Source of the DNA: Sphagnum compactum
Taxonomy: Eukaryota > Bryophyta > Sphagnopsida > Sphagnales
Length of the DNA stretch: 64,000 nucleotides
Assembly: GCA_965153455.1 (NCBI GenBank)
Contig: OZ234499.1
Span: forward strand, 13,450,271-13,514,270
Direction: 5' to 3'
The notes below the pieces were generated by a model. The model was not told the DNA's origin and searched no databases. It saw only the letters and a program-made list of their open reading frames with translations. The position numbers and the translations under genes were made by a program. Below, in pieces: positions 1 through 11,319 of the stretch; position 1 is the first letter of the stretch, and each line of letters starts with the position of its first letter.

Positions 1-499
1 TAACTCAAAAAAATTTCCAATATCAAAATTTGATTTGAATAAAGGATTTTTAAAATTTTCATTTAATAACACTACTTTCATAAAAAGGCCCTTTAATTTT
101 CATAATACAATTTATTTCATCCTCAATTTTTTATATATTAATAGGGTATTTTTAGACACATTTTAAAAGCACTCATATTTTCATTTTTTTCAATTTTGTG
201 TTTATCAAAATTTAAGGTTTTAAAAAAGTTCATAAGTCCTTTGCAACATGTAAATGTGATGCAATGTATATGTTGTTTTTAAAAAATTCAATTAGTTTAT
301 AATATTAAAAATTAAACTTGAAAATGCTAACATGTTTTGGTATGATTTGAATTCTGACAAATTTTCAAAACAAAACACAAAATCTGGCAAAATTTATGCA
401 TTTACAAAAAAATTATTTATTCAAATTTGATTATGAACAAACATATGACATATAAAGGCAACTATATACAATAAATAAAAAATTTCAAAAAATTTCATT
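1..499. other. AT-rich DNA, no gene seen
   Basis: Very AT-rich sequence with no open frame of interest. On the minus strand it lies downstream of the Helitron Rep relic, so it may be further decayed Helitron coding sequence, but I cannot recognise any helicase motif in it. Confidence 0.5.
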
Positions 500-1330
500 T
501 AAAAATTCCTCTTTATGAAAACATGTTTTTTTGGGGCAAAAGGACCCTAAAAAAGATAATAGTCTTAAATGCAAAGTAAACATATTGGCTCGTTATATGT
601 TCAATTGAACCCAAAAGGCCATGGTCATGCTCACTACCACAATTTTGAAATTCATGTGATAAAAAAAAATTCACATATTGTCCAAAATAGATGGGTACTT
701 GTTGAATAATGTGCAAAAATATGATGTTTTATGATCATAATATCTTGCACATGTTATAGGATCATTGTGTATCAGTTTTGTTTAAAAGATTTAGTTTTTT
801 AGCATGCAAGGTATGTAAGGCTATTATGTAAGGATCCCATAATTTTTTTTGCAAATGTAAAAATTACAAAAAATATTGGAAGGCCAATATGTCTTATCAT
901 AACAAATAACTTTTTCCATAGACTTTCTAAATAAATTGGTGAAGTATGTAACCCTTTTAAATCACAATATCTTAAGTATGATTTGAAAATCTTATCTAAA
1001 TTTGGTTTATCTCCTACTTCAAAAAGCTTTAATGATCTACCATTTCCCTTACATATATGTACCCACCTAGAGCCTATAACTTTTTGGATAAAAACTTTAA
1101 CAAATTTAAAAATAATGTTAGAAGTACTAATTGAGAAATCTTTTGATTTGTGAAGCAATCACTGTGCTATTTATTTATATGATAAATTTTTAGAAATAGT
1201 TAGGCCTCGTGAATGCCCATAAAATAATGTTGGAAAATGTAATTATTCTGAATGATTATCTTTAAACAAACCTAAAGGATGAAACTCTTGATTTGGAGCA
1301 ATAGAATATATAACATTTTTTTAATCATTA
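500..1330 (-). pseudogene. Decayed Helitron Rep (rolling-circle transposase) coding region
   Basis: Read on the minus strand, broken frames show Helitron protein blocks in the right order. At about 1310-1195 is an N-terminal Helitron-like block, PLGLFKDNHSE then a stop then LHFPTLFYGHSR. At about 950-800 is LWKKLFVMIRHIGLPIFFV followed by IFTFAKKIMGSLHNSL, matching the family's FF-[LV]-T-[FL]-T core. At about 690-600 is EFQNCGSEHDHGLLG, which corresponds to the family's EFQ.RGS.H.H block containing the two-histidine (HUH-type) metal site, here H-D-H. Stops and frameshifts separate the blocks, so the gene is dead. The Pif1-type helicase half expected downstream is not recognisable. Family identity rests on recall of conserved motifs; a profile search with the Helitron_like_N domain would be decisive. 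Confidence 0.75.
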
Positions 1331-2390
1331 ATTTTTGACGCATCAAAACAATTATGTATCATGGAATTTCTTGGTGCACATGTGGTTTTCATTTTCAAAA
1401 TCAAAATTATTAAATGATGATATATTTTAGTCATTTGGTTGATTAGACAAGGTTGTATGCATATAAAACAAACTATTCCATTAAGGGTATGTGGTGACAT
1501 TTAAATTTGAATATAATGATGGTGAAATTAAATACTTTAGTGCCAACATGACTAAATTAAGACGTACATTTCCAAACATGTAAAATGACTTATATTCAAG
1601 TCATCACTTTAAAAATACACCTATTGTTGTCTCATCACACAGTAAACATGGTAACATTAATTGTGTTTGATTAATATTTTTTTGGGACATTAATAACATT
1701 ACCTTTCATTTTATATTGACCATAATTCCATGAATTTTATATATTTGAGCAAAAGTTAATCATGAAAAAATAAGTCATTCTTCTAAATGTGTTTACTTTG
1801 ATACCAATGATATCTTAATATATTATATGGGACTTGATATTGGGGTCTTTTGCCTTTGTTGATGTTATTAAACAATTTGAACATATGTGTGTTGTTATTT
1901 TATGGTTTATCGTTTCAATTTGTAAAAATGTGCTAATTTTTTGTGTTAATTTATTTAAACATTGATTCTAAAAAACATAATCTTTCACAAAAAAAAATGG
2001 TGTTATTGGAACATCTTGAATTTTTTACCTATATGTATTCACATGTTTTGATTCACATGTCTTCTTTTGAATTAATATGATCTTTAATACTGTGCATTTG
2101 TTGGATATTTTTAAAGTTATATATTCCATTTTGGGTTGAGGATATACTTTTTGTATTTGGATTATTACAAACTTGTGAAATTTTATTATTTATGTACTTT
2201 ACATGAGAAATAATTTGTGATTTTGTTCTTTTAATGTGTGAAACTTTATCTAGTAAAATCATAGCTTTCGTAAAGGAAGTTACATTAGAATGACATTTTG
2301 TTATTTTTGAAATAGTTTCATCATAAGGTGTCCAATTGAAAATGAATATTTTCTTTTTATGTGATTCTTTTTGTGATTTGTAATTAAATA
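1331..2390. other. AT-rich DNA, possibly upstream part of the Helitron relic
   Basis: No gene recognised. A 69-codon minus-strand frame at 2053-2262 (containing KVSHIKRTKSQIISHVKYIN) could be a further fragment of the same decayed element, since it is on the same strand and upstream of the Rep blocks. This is inference only. Confidence 0.3.
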
Positions 2391-2399
2391 ATCATTTAG

Positions 2400-2620
2400 T
2401 TATTTGAACATCTTTAATTATTGGTCTCTTTTCAACTATTAGAACATCTACACCTATTGGCATCCCTTCAATTGTTGGAACATCATCAATGATTGAGACA
2501 TTTTCAACCATTGGAATATTTTCAATCATTAATATATTTTCAATTATTGATAAATCTTTAGTTATTAAAATATTATTTTCAATTATTGGAGATATTGGGA
2601 TGTTATTGGACATGGACATC
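2400..2620 (-). repeat. About 27-bp degenerate minisatellite with a 9-residue translated period
   Basis: Successive units such as TTTTCAATCATTAATATA and TTTTCAACCATTGGAATA recur about every 27 bases. On the minus strand the frame stays open for 75 codons and encodes a nine-residue repeat of the form IENIPM/VENVSI. An array whose period is a multiple of three naturally keeps a frame open, so I do not call this a gene. Confidence 0.6.
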
Positions 2621-2629
2621 GGAATTGTT

Positions 2630-3430
2630 AAACTAACATAATTAACAAAATTTTCCTTTAGTTGTTTTTTTTCATGTATTGAATATGATCATGTACTTGA
2701 TTTTTAGTAACATTGGTATTATATGATGAATTAAATAATTGGACAATGTAATTTAAAGGTGCGTTTGAATAAGTTTCCAAAAGGTTTATCAAAACATATT
2801 TTTTTGGCAAGTGTTTTCACTTCTTGTTTAATTGGGTTTGAAAGCATTGGGTTGTCATCCAAATTTATAAATGATTTAAAATTTCAAATTTCAAATTACA
2901 ATTGAGTATTTTTAACACCACATGTATATTCAATTGGTTCAAAATGTTGATTACTATAAGCCATGTGTAAAGTGTCCATTTGGTAATATAATTCACATTT
3001 ACACATAATTCTATTTAAATCTTTATTCCAAACATAGATTGGCCGCTATAAATATTTCGCTATCTAAAAAATTGTTATAAAATTCCCACATAAGCCACCA
3101 ATTGTAGCACTTTGGACATTTTTTCAATGTATTGGTATTTGTTGGAAACTTCACCATGATGTAAATCATATAGAAGACTTGGGTTCAATTTTTAAAAATG
3201 ACTTTCTTGTGTTTTTTGTGTATTTAATGTCAAACATTATTTTAAGTATTGCATAATATTTTGTCTTATTTAAAGGGATGTTAATGAACACTTCAATAAG
3301 TAAAATATGGAATCAAATAGACAATTACCAACATCAAATTTATATGTTGAAACTAAATGAAGATTATTCGAAAGACAAAACATCATTAAATGATTGCATG
3401 CTAACCATTTTAAATGATGGTTAAATATTT
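2630..3430. other. AT-rich DNA, no gene seen
   Basis: Only short, unsupported open frames. Nothing recognisable. Confidence 0.5.
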
Positions 3431-3434
3431 CAAG

Positions 3435-3990
3435 GTGTGGATAGGTCGATTGAAAAGTCTTGGCTGTTGAGATCGTGACCAAAATCAAGTCATTATTTTG
3501 TAACTGTCCATAATTTTTTTACTTTTTTTTTTGTTGGTGATTAAATTTACATCATTGGACTGTGATCATGATGTGGACATGTCAATTGAAAAATCTTGGT
3601 TATTGAAATGGCAATTGAAATCAGGTCATTATTTTTTAACATGCCAAATTTTATTTTAGGTTTAAATTTTGTGTTGTCGATTGGATTTAGGTTGCGAAAC
3701 TGCGATTAGGGTGTGGACAAGTTGATTGAAAACCTTGGCTATTGAAATGGTGATTGAAATTAAGTCGTTATTTTTTAATAATCTATTTTTTAAAAATTGT
3801 GCTAGCAATTGAATTGAGGTCATCACATTGCGACCAATGTGTGGATAGGTCGATTAAAAAATTTTGGTTCTTGAGATTGACATCATGTTGCTATTATTTA
3901 ATAGTCCCAATTTTTATTTTTTATTTTTTTACGCTAATGACAAGATTAAGGTCACCAAACTGTGATCAAGGCGTGGACAACTGAAATCAC
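3435..3990 (+). repeat. About 135-bp diverged tandem repeat, four full units and a part
   Basis: The phrase GTGTGGATAGGTCGATT and variants begins at 3435, 3571, 3711, 3839 and 3971, giving spacings of 136, 140, 128 and 132 bases. Each is followed by TTGGCTATTGAAATGG-like and GTCATTATTTTTTAA-like blocks. Units are strongly diverged, so the array is old. Confidence 0.7.
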
Positions 3991-4309
3991 CCTTAAAATT
4001 ACATGAAAGATAAATTAAACATGAAAACAACACACCAAACTAAAGACGAAATGTTTCAAGTTTTTTTCATCACATAACCTTATAAATATTGTGATTTTTG
4101 CACGAAGAATTGTGTATGTTGATATTTTGTAAATAATAAAATGCTGAAAAGTTATGGAGCTTGATACTTTGTAGATATTGAAATGTTCAAAAAACATTTG
4201 TTGATGTTGATGGTTTTTAAATATTGAAATGTTTAAGAAGAAAATTGTGGATATTGATATCTAGTGGATATTGAAATGTTTCAAATCATAAGCATCATTG
4301 GCATTTAGA

Positions 4310-4620
4310 ATCAAAATTTTAAATGACTAAGAAAATTCCAAAAAACTCAAAATTTAGTTATTGGAATCCTAAAAAACTATACAAATTCCAAAGAATTCAA
4401 AACTTAGCATTTGAAATTCTAAATAAATATGAAAATTTCAGAGAATTCAAAAATCAGGTTTTGAAAATTTTAAAAACCATGAAAATTCAAAAAAATCTCA
4501 AAACTTAGTTCGTGGAATTCTAAACAACTATGAAAATTCCAAAGAATTCAAAATTTAACTTTTAGAATTTTAATTAACTATGAAAAATCCAAATAACTTA
4601 GTTATTGAAATTCCAAATTT
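4310..4620 (+). repeat. AT-rich tandem repeat, period about 55-60 bp
   Basis: Four to five imperfect units built on AAATTCCAAAGAATTCAAAA, ACTTAGTTATTGGAATTC and TAAACAACTATGAAAA. A 61-codon open frame inside it (4323-4508) is a by-product of the repeat. Confidence 0.65.
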
Positions 4621-5122
4621 TTCACAAAATAAGGGCTCCAAGATTGAGTATAAATAATACTCCAACAACCTAAAAGAAAAGAAAAAGTCATTAATGAACC
4701 AATGATAAAAGAATATACAAATTTCCAAATGGATTAAAAAAATAGCAAGAATAAATTACCTCTCTCATAGGAGGTTGGTGGCTTGTTTGTTTGGTGTGGA
4801 GTTAAAGCAATCGTTCTTTCATATCGTCATAAACCACTTTGAACAATACAATATAAAGTTATGCTTGGAGAAATTGGTTGTCAATTGTTATTGCTATCAC
4901 ATTCTTCACCAACACCATAACACATGACCAAAATTTTGGCTTCAACCAATTGGTCATATTCTATCCTAAATTGATTCCCAAAGCAAGAAATTTTTGATCG
5001 AATTGACCTTCAACATTAGCAATCAATTGCCTTTCATGGTTGCTCTCTACACCTCTTAGTACAATAATAATGACAACAATAGTAGCGGTAGAAAACTTGG
5101 ACTACAATGACCTAGATCTAAA
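4621..5122. other. Unannotated sequence before the decayed frame
   Basis: Somewhat less AT-rich than its surroundings. On the minus strand it continues from the 5,123-5,554 relic and may belong to the same dead element. Nothing recognised. Confidence 0.35.
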
Positions 5123-5554
5123 TCATTTGAAAGAATCAGAATGGAAAAACATTGGAATCAAAGTAGGTTCAAATGTTGTAATGGACGACACAATAGTGGT
5201 GGATTCCCTCGTAAAAATAATTTGTGTGTCCCCTTTTTGAAACCCCCTTTGAGACCTAATTGCCATTCCAAAATTCTCAACCCTGACATACAACCTTTGT
5301 TGGAACACATTTTCATGCATTTGAATGTGGGGGGATTTAACCCACAAGGTGATTATAGTCAAGCCTATTCAATCAAGTAACTCACAAGAAAGGTAAACAT
5401 AACCTGAATCATCCATGGTTTTTTTGGTTTTGTGATCAAACATGCCATACCGATTCAACACCAACCCTTCAAAAGTAACATAATGAAAACTTATATCCAA
5501 ATCATCAACACCAACAAGTCTTCTACCTTTCTTGGCAACAACAATAGATGACAA
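5123..5554 (-). pseudogene. Decayed protein-coding relic with one in-frame stop, function unknown
   Basis: Two minus-strand open stretches, 5554-5369 and 5362-5123, lie in the same frame and are separated only by a TGA at 5369-5371 and a few codons. Together they read about 144 residues with non-repetitive composition (for example DISFHYVTFEGLVLNRYGMF, then LWVKSPHIQMHENVFQQRLY). That is unlike the low-complexity frames around it and suggests a former gene with a single nonsense change. I do not recognise the family. A transposon-borne protein is likely given the surroundings. Overlapping plus-strand frames at 5040-5380 are treated as shadows. Confidence 0.45.
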
Positions 5555-5559
5555 TAATG

Positions 5560-7070
5560 TAACAGATGAAAATTTGAAGAACTTACTTCATTATGAAATA
5601 TAAACACTTACGTATGAACTACACATCACTTATAGGAAAACCATTCCTTGAACATTCAACGCGAAGATCAAACACAAAAAGAAAATGAAATAATATGAAT
5701 AACGATATGTAAAGATGAACGTTTCCTATGTTACCAGGAGAAGTCAAAGATAGTAAATGGAATGTTTATGCCCAAAAAATTATATAGAATTAAGGTGTAT
5801 AATGGGTTGTAAAAAAGATGGCTAGATTAATTAGTCACCATGTTCATGGCCAATGCAGGAAAAACATATTGTTGATTTGTCTTTTTGATTAACCCTAACA
5901 ATATTTCTTATGAAACTTGCCTTCTAGAAGGGAAATTCAATTTTGGACACAAATGCAAAACTAAATGTTTGAGCCGAATGTTTTCCACAAATTGATTGGT
6001 ACATTGTTTGTACAATCAAAAGGCCTAGGACCTCTATTTTTTTTTGTGGCACATCTTCTTTTTTGAAGGAATTTTTGACAAATTTTTAAAAAATATTAAC
6101 CCACCAAACATAATCATTTTTTTTTTTGTTGGGTGTTTTTCTTCTCTTCCTTTCAACAAAAAATTACTTCTTCTTCAAACTTTTTTTCAATAAGAGTGTG
6201 ATCTACATCCACATGTTTTTAAAGAGAAGTTATTCCATTTGTCTTGTGATAAGAAATCAATCTTTTCCACGTTTGAATTTTCAAATTTATTCTTATTACA
6301 GGTTCTTGATAATAAAAGATACAACGCATGATCTGAGTATTTCCAAGGTCAACTTGAGCATTATCATTGACACAATAAAAACTCCAACACAAAGATAATC
6401 TTCCATGTGGCTTTTAACTTTTTCTTTGAGCATGCAACTTTTTAATATTTATTTTCATTTCTTTTTCTCTTTCATTTTATGGATTCTTGTTTGTTTTTGT
6501 TTGCACACTTACATGTCTTCCATAATTCCATCATTCATACATATTTCAATCGTCTCATTATTTCCATTTGTAACATTTGCATTTGCAGAAGACTATTCCA
6601 TTGGAATTTTCACAAGAATATTTCCAAAGCTAAAGCAACAACAAGATTTGCAATCAATCTCTATTAACAAACAATTCGCAATTTTTTCACAAACACAAAG
6701 GAAAGAAAAAATTAAACATTCACAAAGGTTTAGAATTTATAAAAAAAATTTACAAAAACAATGGGTTTAAAGGTTTTGAATTTTGAAAATACATTTACAA
6801 ACAATGGGGTTGAAGGTTTAAAAAAATCATTCATTTTTCTCTCATTAATATTAGAAAAATGTATAATGATAAATATTTTTGAAAAATAGTTTGGGTTTAT
6901 GGATATCTTGCACATAAACAATTTTTAAAAAAAAATTTTTTTAGACAAACATATTACAAGAATAACAAAACAAAAATAAAATAAAATCTAAAACAAAAAA
7001 CTACTTGGAGACAAAAAACAAACAAAAGAAAACAAAGCACAAAAAAAATTCAAAACTTCAAAAAACCTTA
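5560..7070. other. AT-rich DNA, no gene seen
   Basis: Plus-strand frames at 6126-6398 and 6405-6770 are phenylalanine- and isoleucine-rich translations of T-rich DNA with no recognisable domain. I see no gene here. Confidence 0.5.
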
Positions 7071-7269
7071 CTTTCTTTAGGTGTTGGAGAATTTGTTTTT
7101 CGAAGCTCCTCCTTGCAAAAGAAGGAGGAGGGAAGTACCAACCAACACAAGGTGCAAGGCAGCGAGGCAAGCGAAGTAGCAAGGCATGACATAACAAGGT
7201 AGCAAAACAACCATTCCATTTACTTCCCAACACATCCCCTTACATTCTCCACATATCCGAACTTTTATT

Positions 7270-7430
7270 AAGTCATGCATATTGAATGTTGATGAAACCC
7301 TAAAAGTTTGAAATAATTTGAGATCCAGAAACCTCTTTGTTATGCAAATTCATTCCCATACATTGGAAATATATGCAAATTGAATGCAATTGAAAACCCT
7401 AAAAAATTGAAATAGATTTGAAACCCCCAA

Positions 7431-7461
<31 letters not shown>

Positions 7462-7580
7462 CACACACAATTTGTTTTGCAGATTCCAGTCTCATATATA
7501 TGTACTGAAATCATTTGCAAATTGAATGCAGATCAACCCCAGCAATTGAAATTGATTTGAAACCCAAAACACATTCTGCA
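7270..7580 (+). repeat. Repeat of about 100 bp interrupted by a CA microsatellite
   Basis: GCAAATTGAATGCA.....AATTGAAAT.GATTTGAAACCC occurs around 7374-7430 and 7515-7568, with a weaker copy near 7270-7320. A (CA)n tract of about 40 bases (about 7430-7468) separates the copies. Confidence 0.6.
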
Positions 7581-7630
7581 AGTAGAAGGGTCCCTTCCTT
7601 CTGATTCGAGGCTTCTGTTGTGAGAGCGGT

Positions 7631-7648
7631 AGGGTTTAGGGTTTAGGG
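7631..7648 (+). repeat. Interstitial telomere-type TTTAGGG tract
   Basis: Two and a half tandem TTTAGGG units. Similar short tracts occur at about 17408-17435, 19534-19558, 27531-27548, 29350-29510, 32331-32347, 33214-33230 and 55218-55239, several beside or inside genes. Confidence 0.85.
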
Positions 7649-7774
7649 CCTACTACGCCGAGTGGAAGGCCCAAAAATACACTAGAAAAAATCTGACAAT
7701 TCTTTAAGTTATGTGAATCTAATTCCATATATTTATTGAAAAATTGTATGTAAATTAAATGCAGATATGTAAAT

Positions 7775-7860
7775 TAATTATGATAAATAAATAAATAAAT
7801 ATTGTCCCAGTAATTAATTAATTAATTAATTTTGTGCCATTAATTAATTAATTAATTTTG
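7775..7860. repeat. AATA and TTAA microsatellites
   Basis: (AAAT)n is followed by two (TTAA)n tracts separated by a short unique stretch. Simple sequence only. Confidence 0.85.
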
Positions 7861-7875
7861 AGTGATGTTTGAGTG

Positions 7876-8280
7876 ATGAGTTCTGAACCAGCACGCACCA
7901 GTGCACCATGAAGGATGAATGGTAAGTGGTCAGGAAACAGTTTACTGTTGAGTTTCAGTTGATTATTTAACCATGGTGGTGGTTAAGCTCAGTTGCTTTT
8001 TTTCTTTTTAATTTTAATTTTAATTTTTTTTTCACATACCTACTAACAACCCACTAGCTACTTGTTAGTAGGTACGTAGGTAGTAAAAACAGCCCTTACC
8101 CAACTATAAACCATCTACTTACCTAGAAATTACCCTATTTTCTTACCTGTATAGATACCTATTTCTTACAAAATTGCTTATGTTATTACCAAGGTGAAAC
8201 CAAATATTAAACCTCGGTTGAGGTTCATCCATACCTGAGTAAATAACAACGGAACATCCATCAGACATCCAGTGGACGGT
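7876..8280 (+). repeat. Dispersed repeat, copy 1 (second copy at about 55,610-56,000 in reverse)
   Basis: The stretch from GAACCAGCACGCACC to GAGGTTCATCCATACC matches the reverse complement of about 55,610-56,000 in order: the ACAGTTTACTGTTGAG-like block, a T-rich tract, GTAGGTACGTAGGTAGTAAAA, AAACAGCCCTTACC, AAGGTGAAACC, GAGGTTCATCCAT and CGGAACATCCA. The copies are diverged and have indels. No protein is encoded. It is probably a non-autonomous transposon or a solo repeat of unknown class. Confidence 0.7.
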
Positions 8281-9065
8281 GTGCCGCCCGCTGACTCTCT
8301 CATGCGAACGAAACTGTGTGTGCCAGTCTGCAGTTTGTTCAAAATCCGTAAATGGAATGATGGGGTTCCGAGTACTTCCTCCCGACTTACTTACACTAAC
8401 TTTACTACCGATTTTTTCAAAATTCCGCAACCTGGCCGGCCGCCAATCTCGTAGTAGTGATAATACCATGATAATCATCATCACACGGATTTTGTTTTGT
8501 GCCGAAACCCCTAAGCAAATGATGAGCCGAATCTAGTTTAGATTTTTCTGAAAACCTTAAATTGGGTCATGATTTGTGTGTAAGTGACGGAAATTGAAAT
8601 GTTTTTTTGTTAAAAAGTTTTTGGGTTTTGGAATCCGTTCAAAAGCGGTCGGATTGTCCCGAGCATTTTTGTAAACCATGAATCCAACTAACGAACGGTT
8701 GAGTTTGCAATCCCATTCATGGATGAGTAACTTTTGAACCACAATTCTAACTCAAGGTTAAATGGATGTACTAAAAAAGATGTTATAACTATAATAAAGC
8801 TTAACATCAAGCTAACATTGCTGCCTGCCACATAGGATGACATGTAGGACTTTTAGTGCTAGCTAGCATTCATTTCATACATGAATCTAAGATAAAACTT
8901 GTCCAAGTCGATTGATTCCGAGTTAACACCAGATGTGAATCCAGCCTTTATGTGAATCATAGGATAAACTTGTCCAAGTGAACATCGAGTTAACTTTAAC
9001 CCAAGTGAACATCAAGTTAGCACCAGGTGTGAACGTAGCATTATAGCGTTAACTTATGGCCAATC
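8281..9065. other. Non-coding DNA with a local direct repeat
   Basis: At about 8,890-9,045 the phrases ATAAACTTGTCCAAGT, GAACATCGAGTTAAC and CACCAGGTGTGAA occur two to three times. Nothing else is recognised. Confidence 0.5.
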
Positions 9066-9310
9066 ACTTTTGTCACCTACCTACCAAAGGTACCAATCTA
9101 CCTACCACTTATCATTACCTACATACCATTACTTATCTACCTACCTACCATTTACTTATCTACCTACCTACTATTACCAGACCGACATTTACTTGCCATT
9201 ACCTATCTACCTACCTATAAAACCACACATACATACCATTGCCTATCTAACCTACCTAGCTTTAGCTACCTACCTAGCTTTAGCTACCTACCTATTATTA
9301 CTTATGAATG
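9066..9310 (+). repeat. CTAC-based minisatellite
   Basis: About 240 bases dominated by CTACCTACC, TTACCTATC and CTTTAGCTACCTACC units. The 95-codon open frame through it (tyrosine- and threonine-rich) is a by-product. Confidence 0.8.
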
Positions 9311-9439
9311 ATTATGAGCCCATAGTTCTCACATTGGGGATTAAATGTCATAAATAAGTCGGTTCTGGTGTGAAAGAATTGTTGCAGAGGAGTCATTTAT
9401 TTGAACTTGTGAAAACAGGCGAACTGGACACTGTCCCCC

Positions 9440-10200
9440 ATCCCCCCCCCCCCGAGTGATTTATTTATTTATTATATATTTTTGTGTGGCGAAAATTCGC
9501 CATTTTTGATAATTTAAAAAGAAAAGTCACAACCAACAACCTTGAGGGAATTATTTGGAAAATATTTCAAAAAAAATCGTCACATATTTCGAAGGAAGAA
9601 AGTTTATGTAAATCACCAAGAATTTTGGAGGAGGATTTGGGCTAAATGTTTTCTTGCTCTCTTCTTTTGAAATCGCCATATTTAGCTAATAATAGGTTCT
9701 AGTGATTCATTCCCCAACATGGAATAAACTTCTTAGATTTTCTACTTCTCTAATTGGCTAAATCGTCTTGTGGTTGATCGCCACTTTTGAAGCAACACAA
9801 GAAAAGTGAAAAAAAAAAAAAAAACAAAAAAACATTTGTCCCCATTACCAAAAAAATTACAAAGAAAAAAAAAGAAAAGAAAAAATCTGTTTGATACACA
9901 TAGCAATATTTAATAATTGAAGTTTTTGGGCCATTTAGGTTCAATAAGAAAAATAAAATAAAATAAAATAAAATAAAATTAGTACAATTCGATATTATAG
10001 TAAATAATGACGACGCTAGTGTGCTTGAGAGTTTCTTTTAAATGTTCCGCATGGTAGGCAGGTATTTTTGAAATTTTTGGCAATTTCAAAAAAGTAATTA
10101 ATGAGTGCCTAAGCGCGCTAGGTACTATGGGTAGTAGTTTTTGAAAATTCAAAAAAAAAATAAAAATAAAAAAAGGGGCTGAAAATCATTGTAAGGAACA
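9440..10200. other. Low-complexity intergenic DNA
   Basis: Contains a C tract near 9,445, A tracts near 9,810 and 9,865, an (AAAAT)n tract at about 9,951-9,978 and AT-rich unique sequence. No gene seen. Confidence 0.6.
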
Positions 10201-10235
10201 GCGAATAACAGAACCCCCGTTCATCGAAGAAAGCC

Positions 10236-10610
10236 TGTCACGGATTTCTCATCCACCAAGGAAGAAGAAGACATGTCGTGCATTCATTCGTCGTTAACAG
10301 ATATAAACGTTTCATTCATTCATTCACGAGGGCAGGCACATCTCTTGTTCTTTGACAGATGAGGTTTCTCATCCACGAAGAAAGACACGTCTCTCATTCA
10401 TTAAGACATAGGATGTTTCCCATCCACGAAGGCATATTTCTCGTTCATTGAGATTTACAGTTTTTTTTCCTTCCATGAAGGAAAGACAAAGACATGTCTG
10501 TCGTTAAATAGGAGATTTAGATGAATGCTTTTCTCCATCCACGAAGGAAGAAGACAAGTCTCTCATTCGTTAAGATTCACAAAAAGATTTTCCATCAACG
10601 AGGGATTACA
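10236..10610 (+). repeat. Degenerate tandem repeat of about 50-60 bp upstream of the 938-aa protein gene
   Basis: Units follow the pattern TTTCTCATCCACGAAGGAAGA, then AGACATGTCTCTCATTCATT, then AAGA. They begin near 10236, 10311, 10363, 10413, 10462, 10521 and 10577. The array ends about 0.7 kb before the gene's start codon, so it probably lies in the promoter. Confidence 0.6.
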
Positions 10611-10937
10611 AACAAAAAAAAATTGTTGATAATTTTGATCCAACCTCTCTGTTTGTTATTGGATGAATTTATTTTCTCATCCACTTACACGCCAGGGCCA
10701 CGCCTGGAAAAGCCATAATCGGAGGATGATGATTCTTCTTCGTCTGTCTTCTTCGTGTGTCCGTGACTCGACCGTTGGGCGTTTTCCGCTTTTCGTATTT
10801 CCGTTTTCGCTGTTCCTCCTTCTCCTCCGCCATCGCTCCTTCTCTCTTCTGTTCTTCGCCACTTTTGCAGAGCAAATCTGCGGACAAAAACTGCGTAGCA
10901 TATCGTCTCGAAAACTCAGATCGATTTGCAGTCTTGT

Positions 10938-11150
10938 CTCCAGGTTTTCTCAATGCAAAACCAAAACAAAAACTAGAGGATACTTTTGCGCGCTGAGGCG
11001 TTAGGGTTTGCAACAGCGAGAGAGAGAGAAAGAGAGAGAGAGAGGACTGCATATTTCTCAATGCAAAACAAAACAAAAATTTAGGATACTTCTGCTTATT
11101 GAGGCATTAGGGTTTGCAACAGAGAGGGAGACAGATAGAGAGGAGTCAGG
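10938..11150 (+). repeat. Tandem duplication of about 110 bp with GA tracts in the likely 5' leader
   Basis: Two adjacent copies share TTTCTCAATGCAAAAC, AAAACAAAAA, GGATACTT, TGAGGC.TTAGGGTTTGCAA and a following GA-rich run, one at about 10,939-11,040 and the other at about 11,051-11,145. The copies are diverged. GA-rich leaders are common in plant mRNAs. Confidence 0.75.
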
Positions 11151-11319
11151 AGATGGAAGATTCATAGAGAGAGACAGAGGCGGGGACAGAGGTCTCGAAG
11201 AGGACTCAGGAGATGGGAGTTTCATTGTGTATGCGGAGTATGGGGCAAGGGTTGTTTTAGCTGCTTGATCGAGTGTTGTTGCAATTTGCGTGTAAAACAA
11301 GTGCTCTGGAGTGTTGACA

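Noticed and set aside
2053-2619. Possible small proteins on the minus strand
   Set aside because: One is a nine-residue periodic translation of a 27-bp minisatellite; the other may be a Helitron remnant but has no identifiable motif.
9070-9357. 95-codon Tyr/Thr-rich frame
   Set aside because: It is the translation of a CTAC minisatellite.
11008-11268. Possible uORF before the 938-aa protein gene
   Set aside because: The frame has no ATG; it opens only with a TTG codon within the GA-rich leader.
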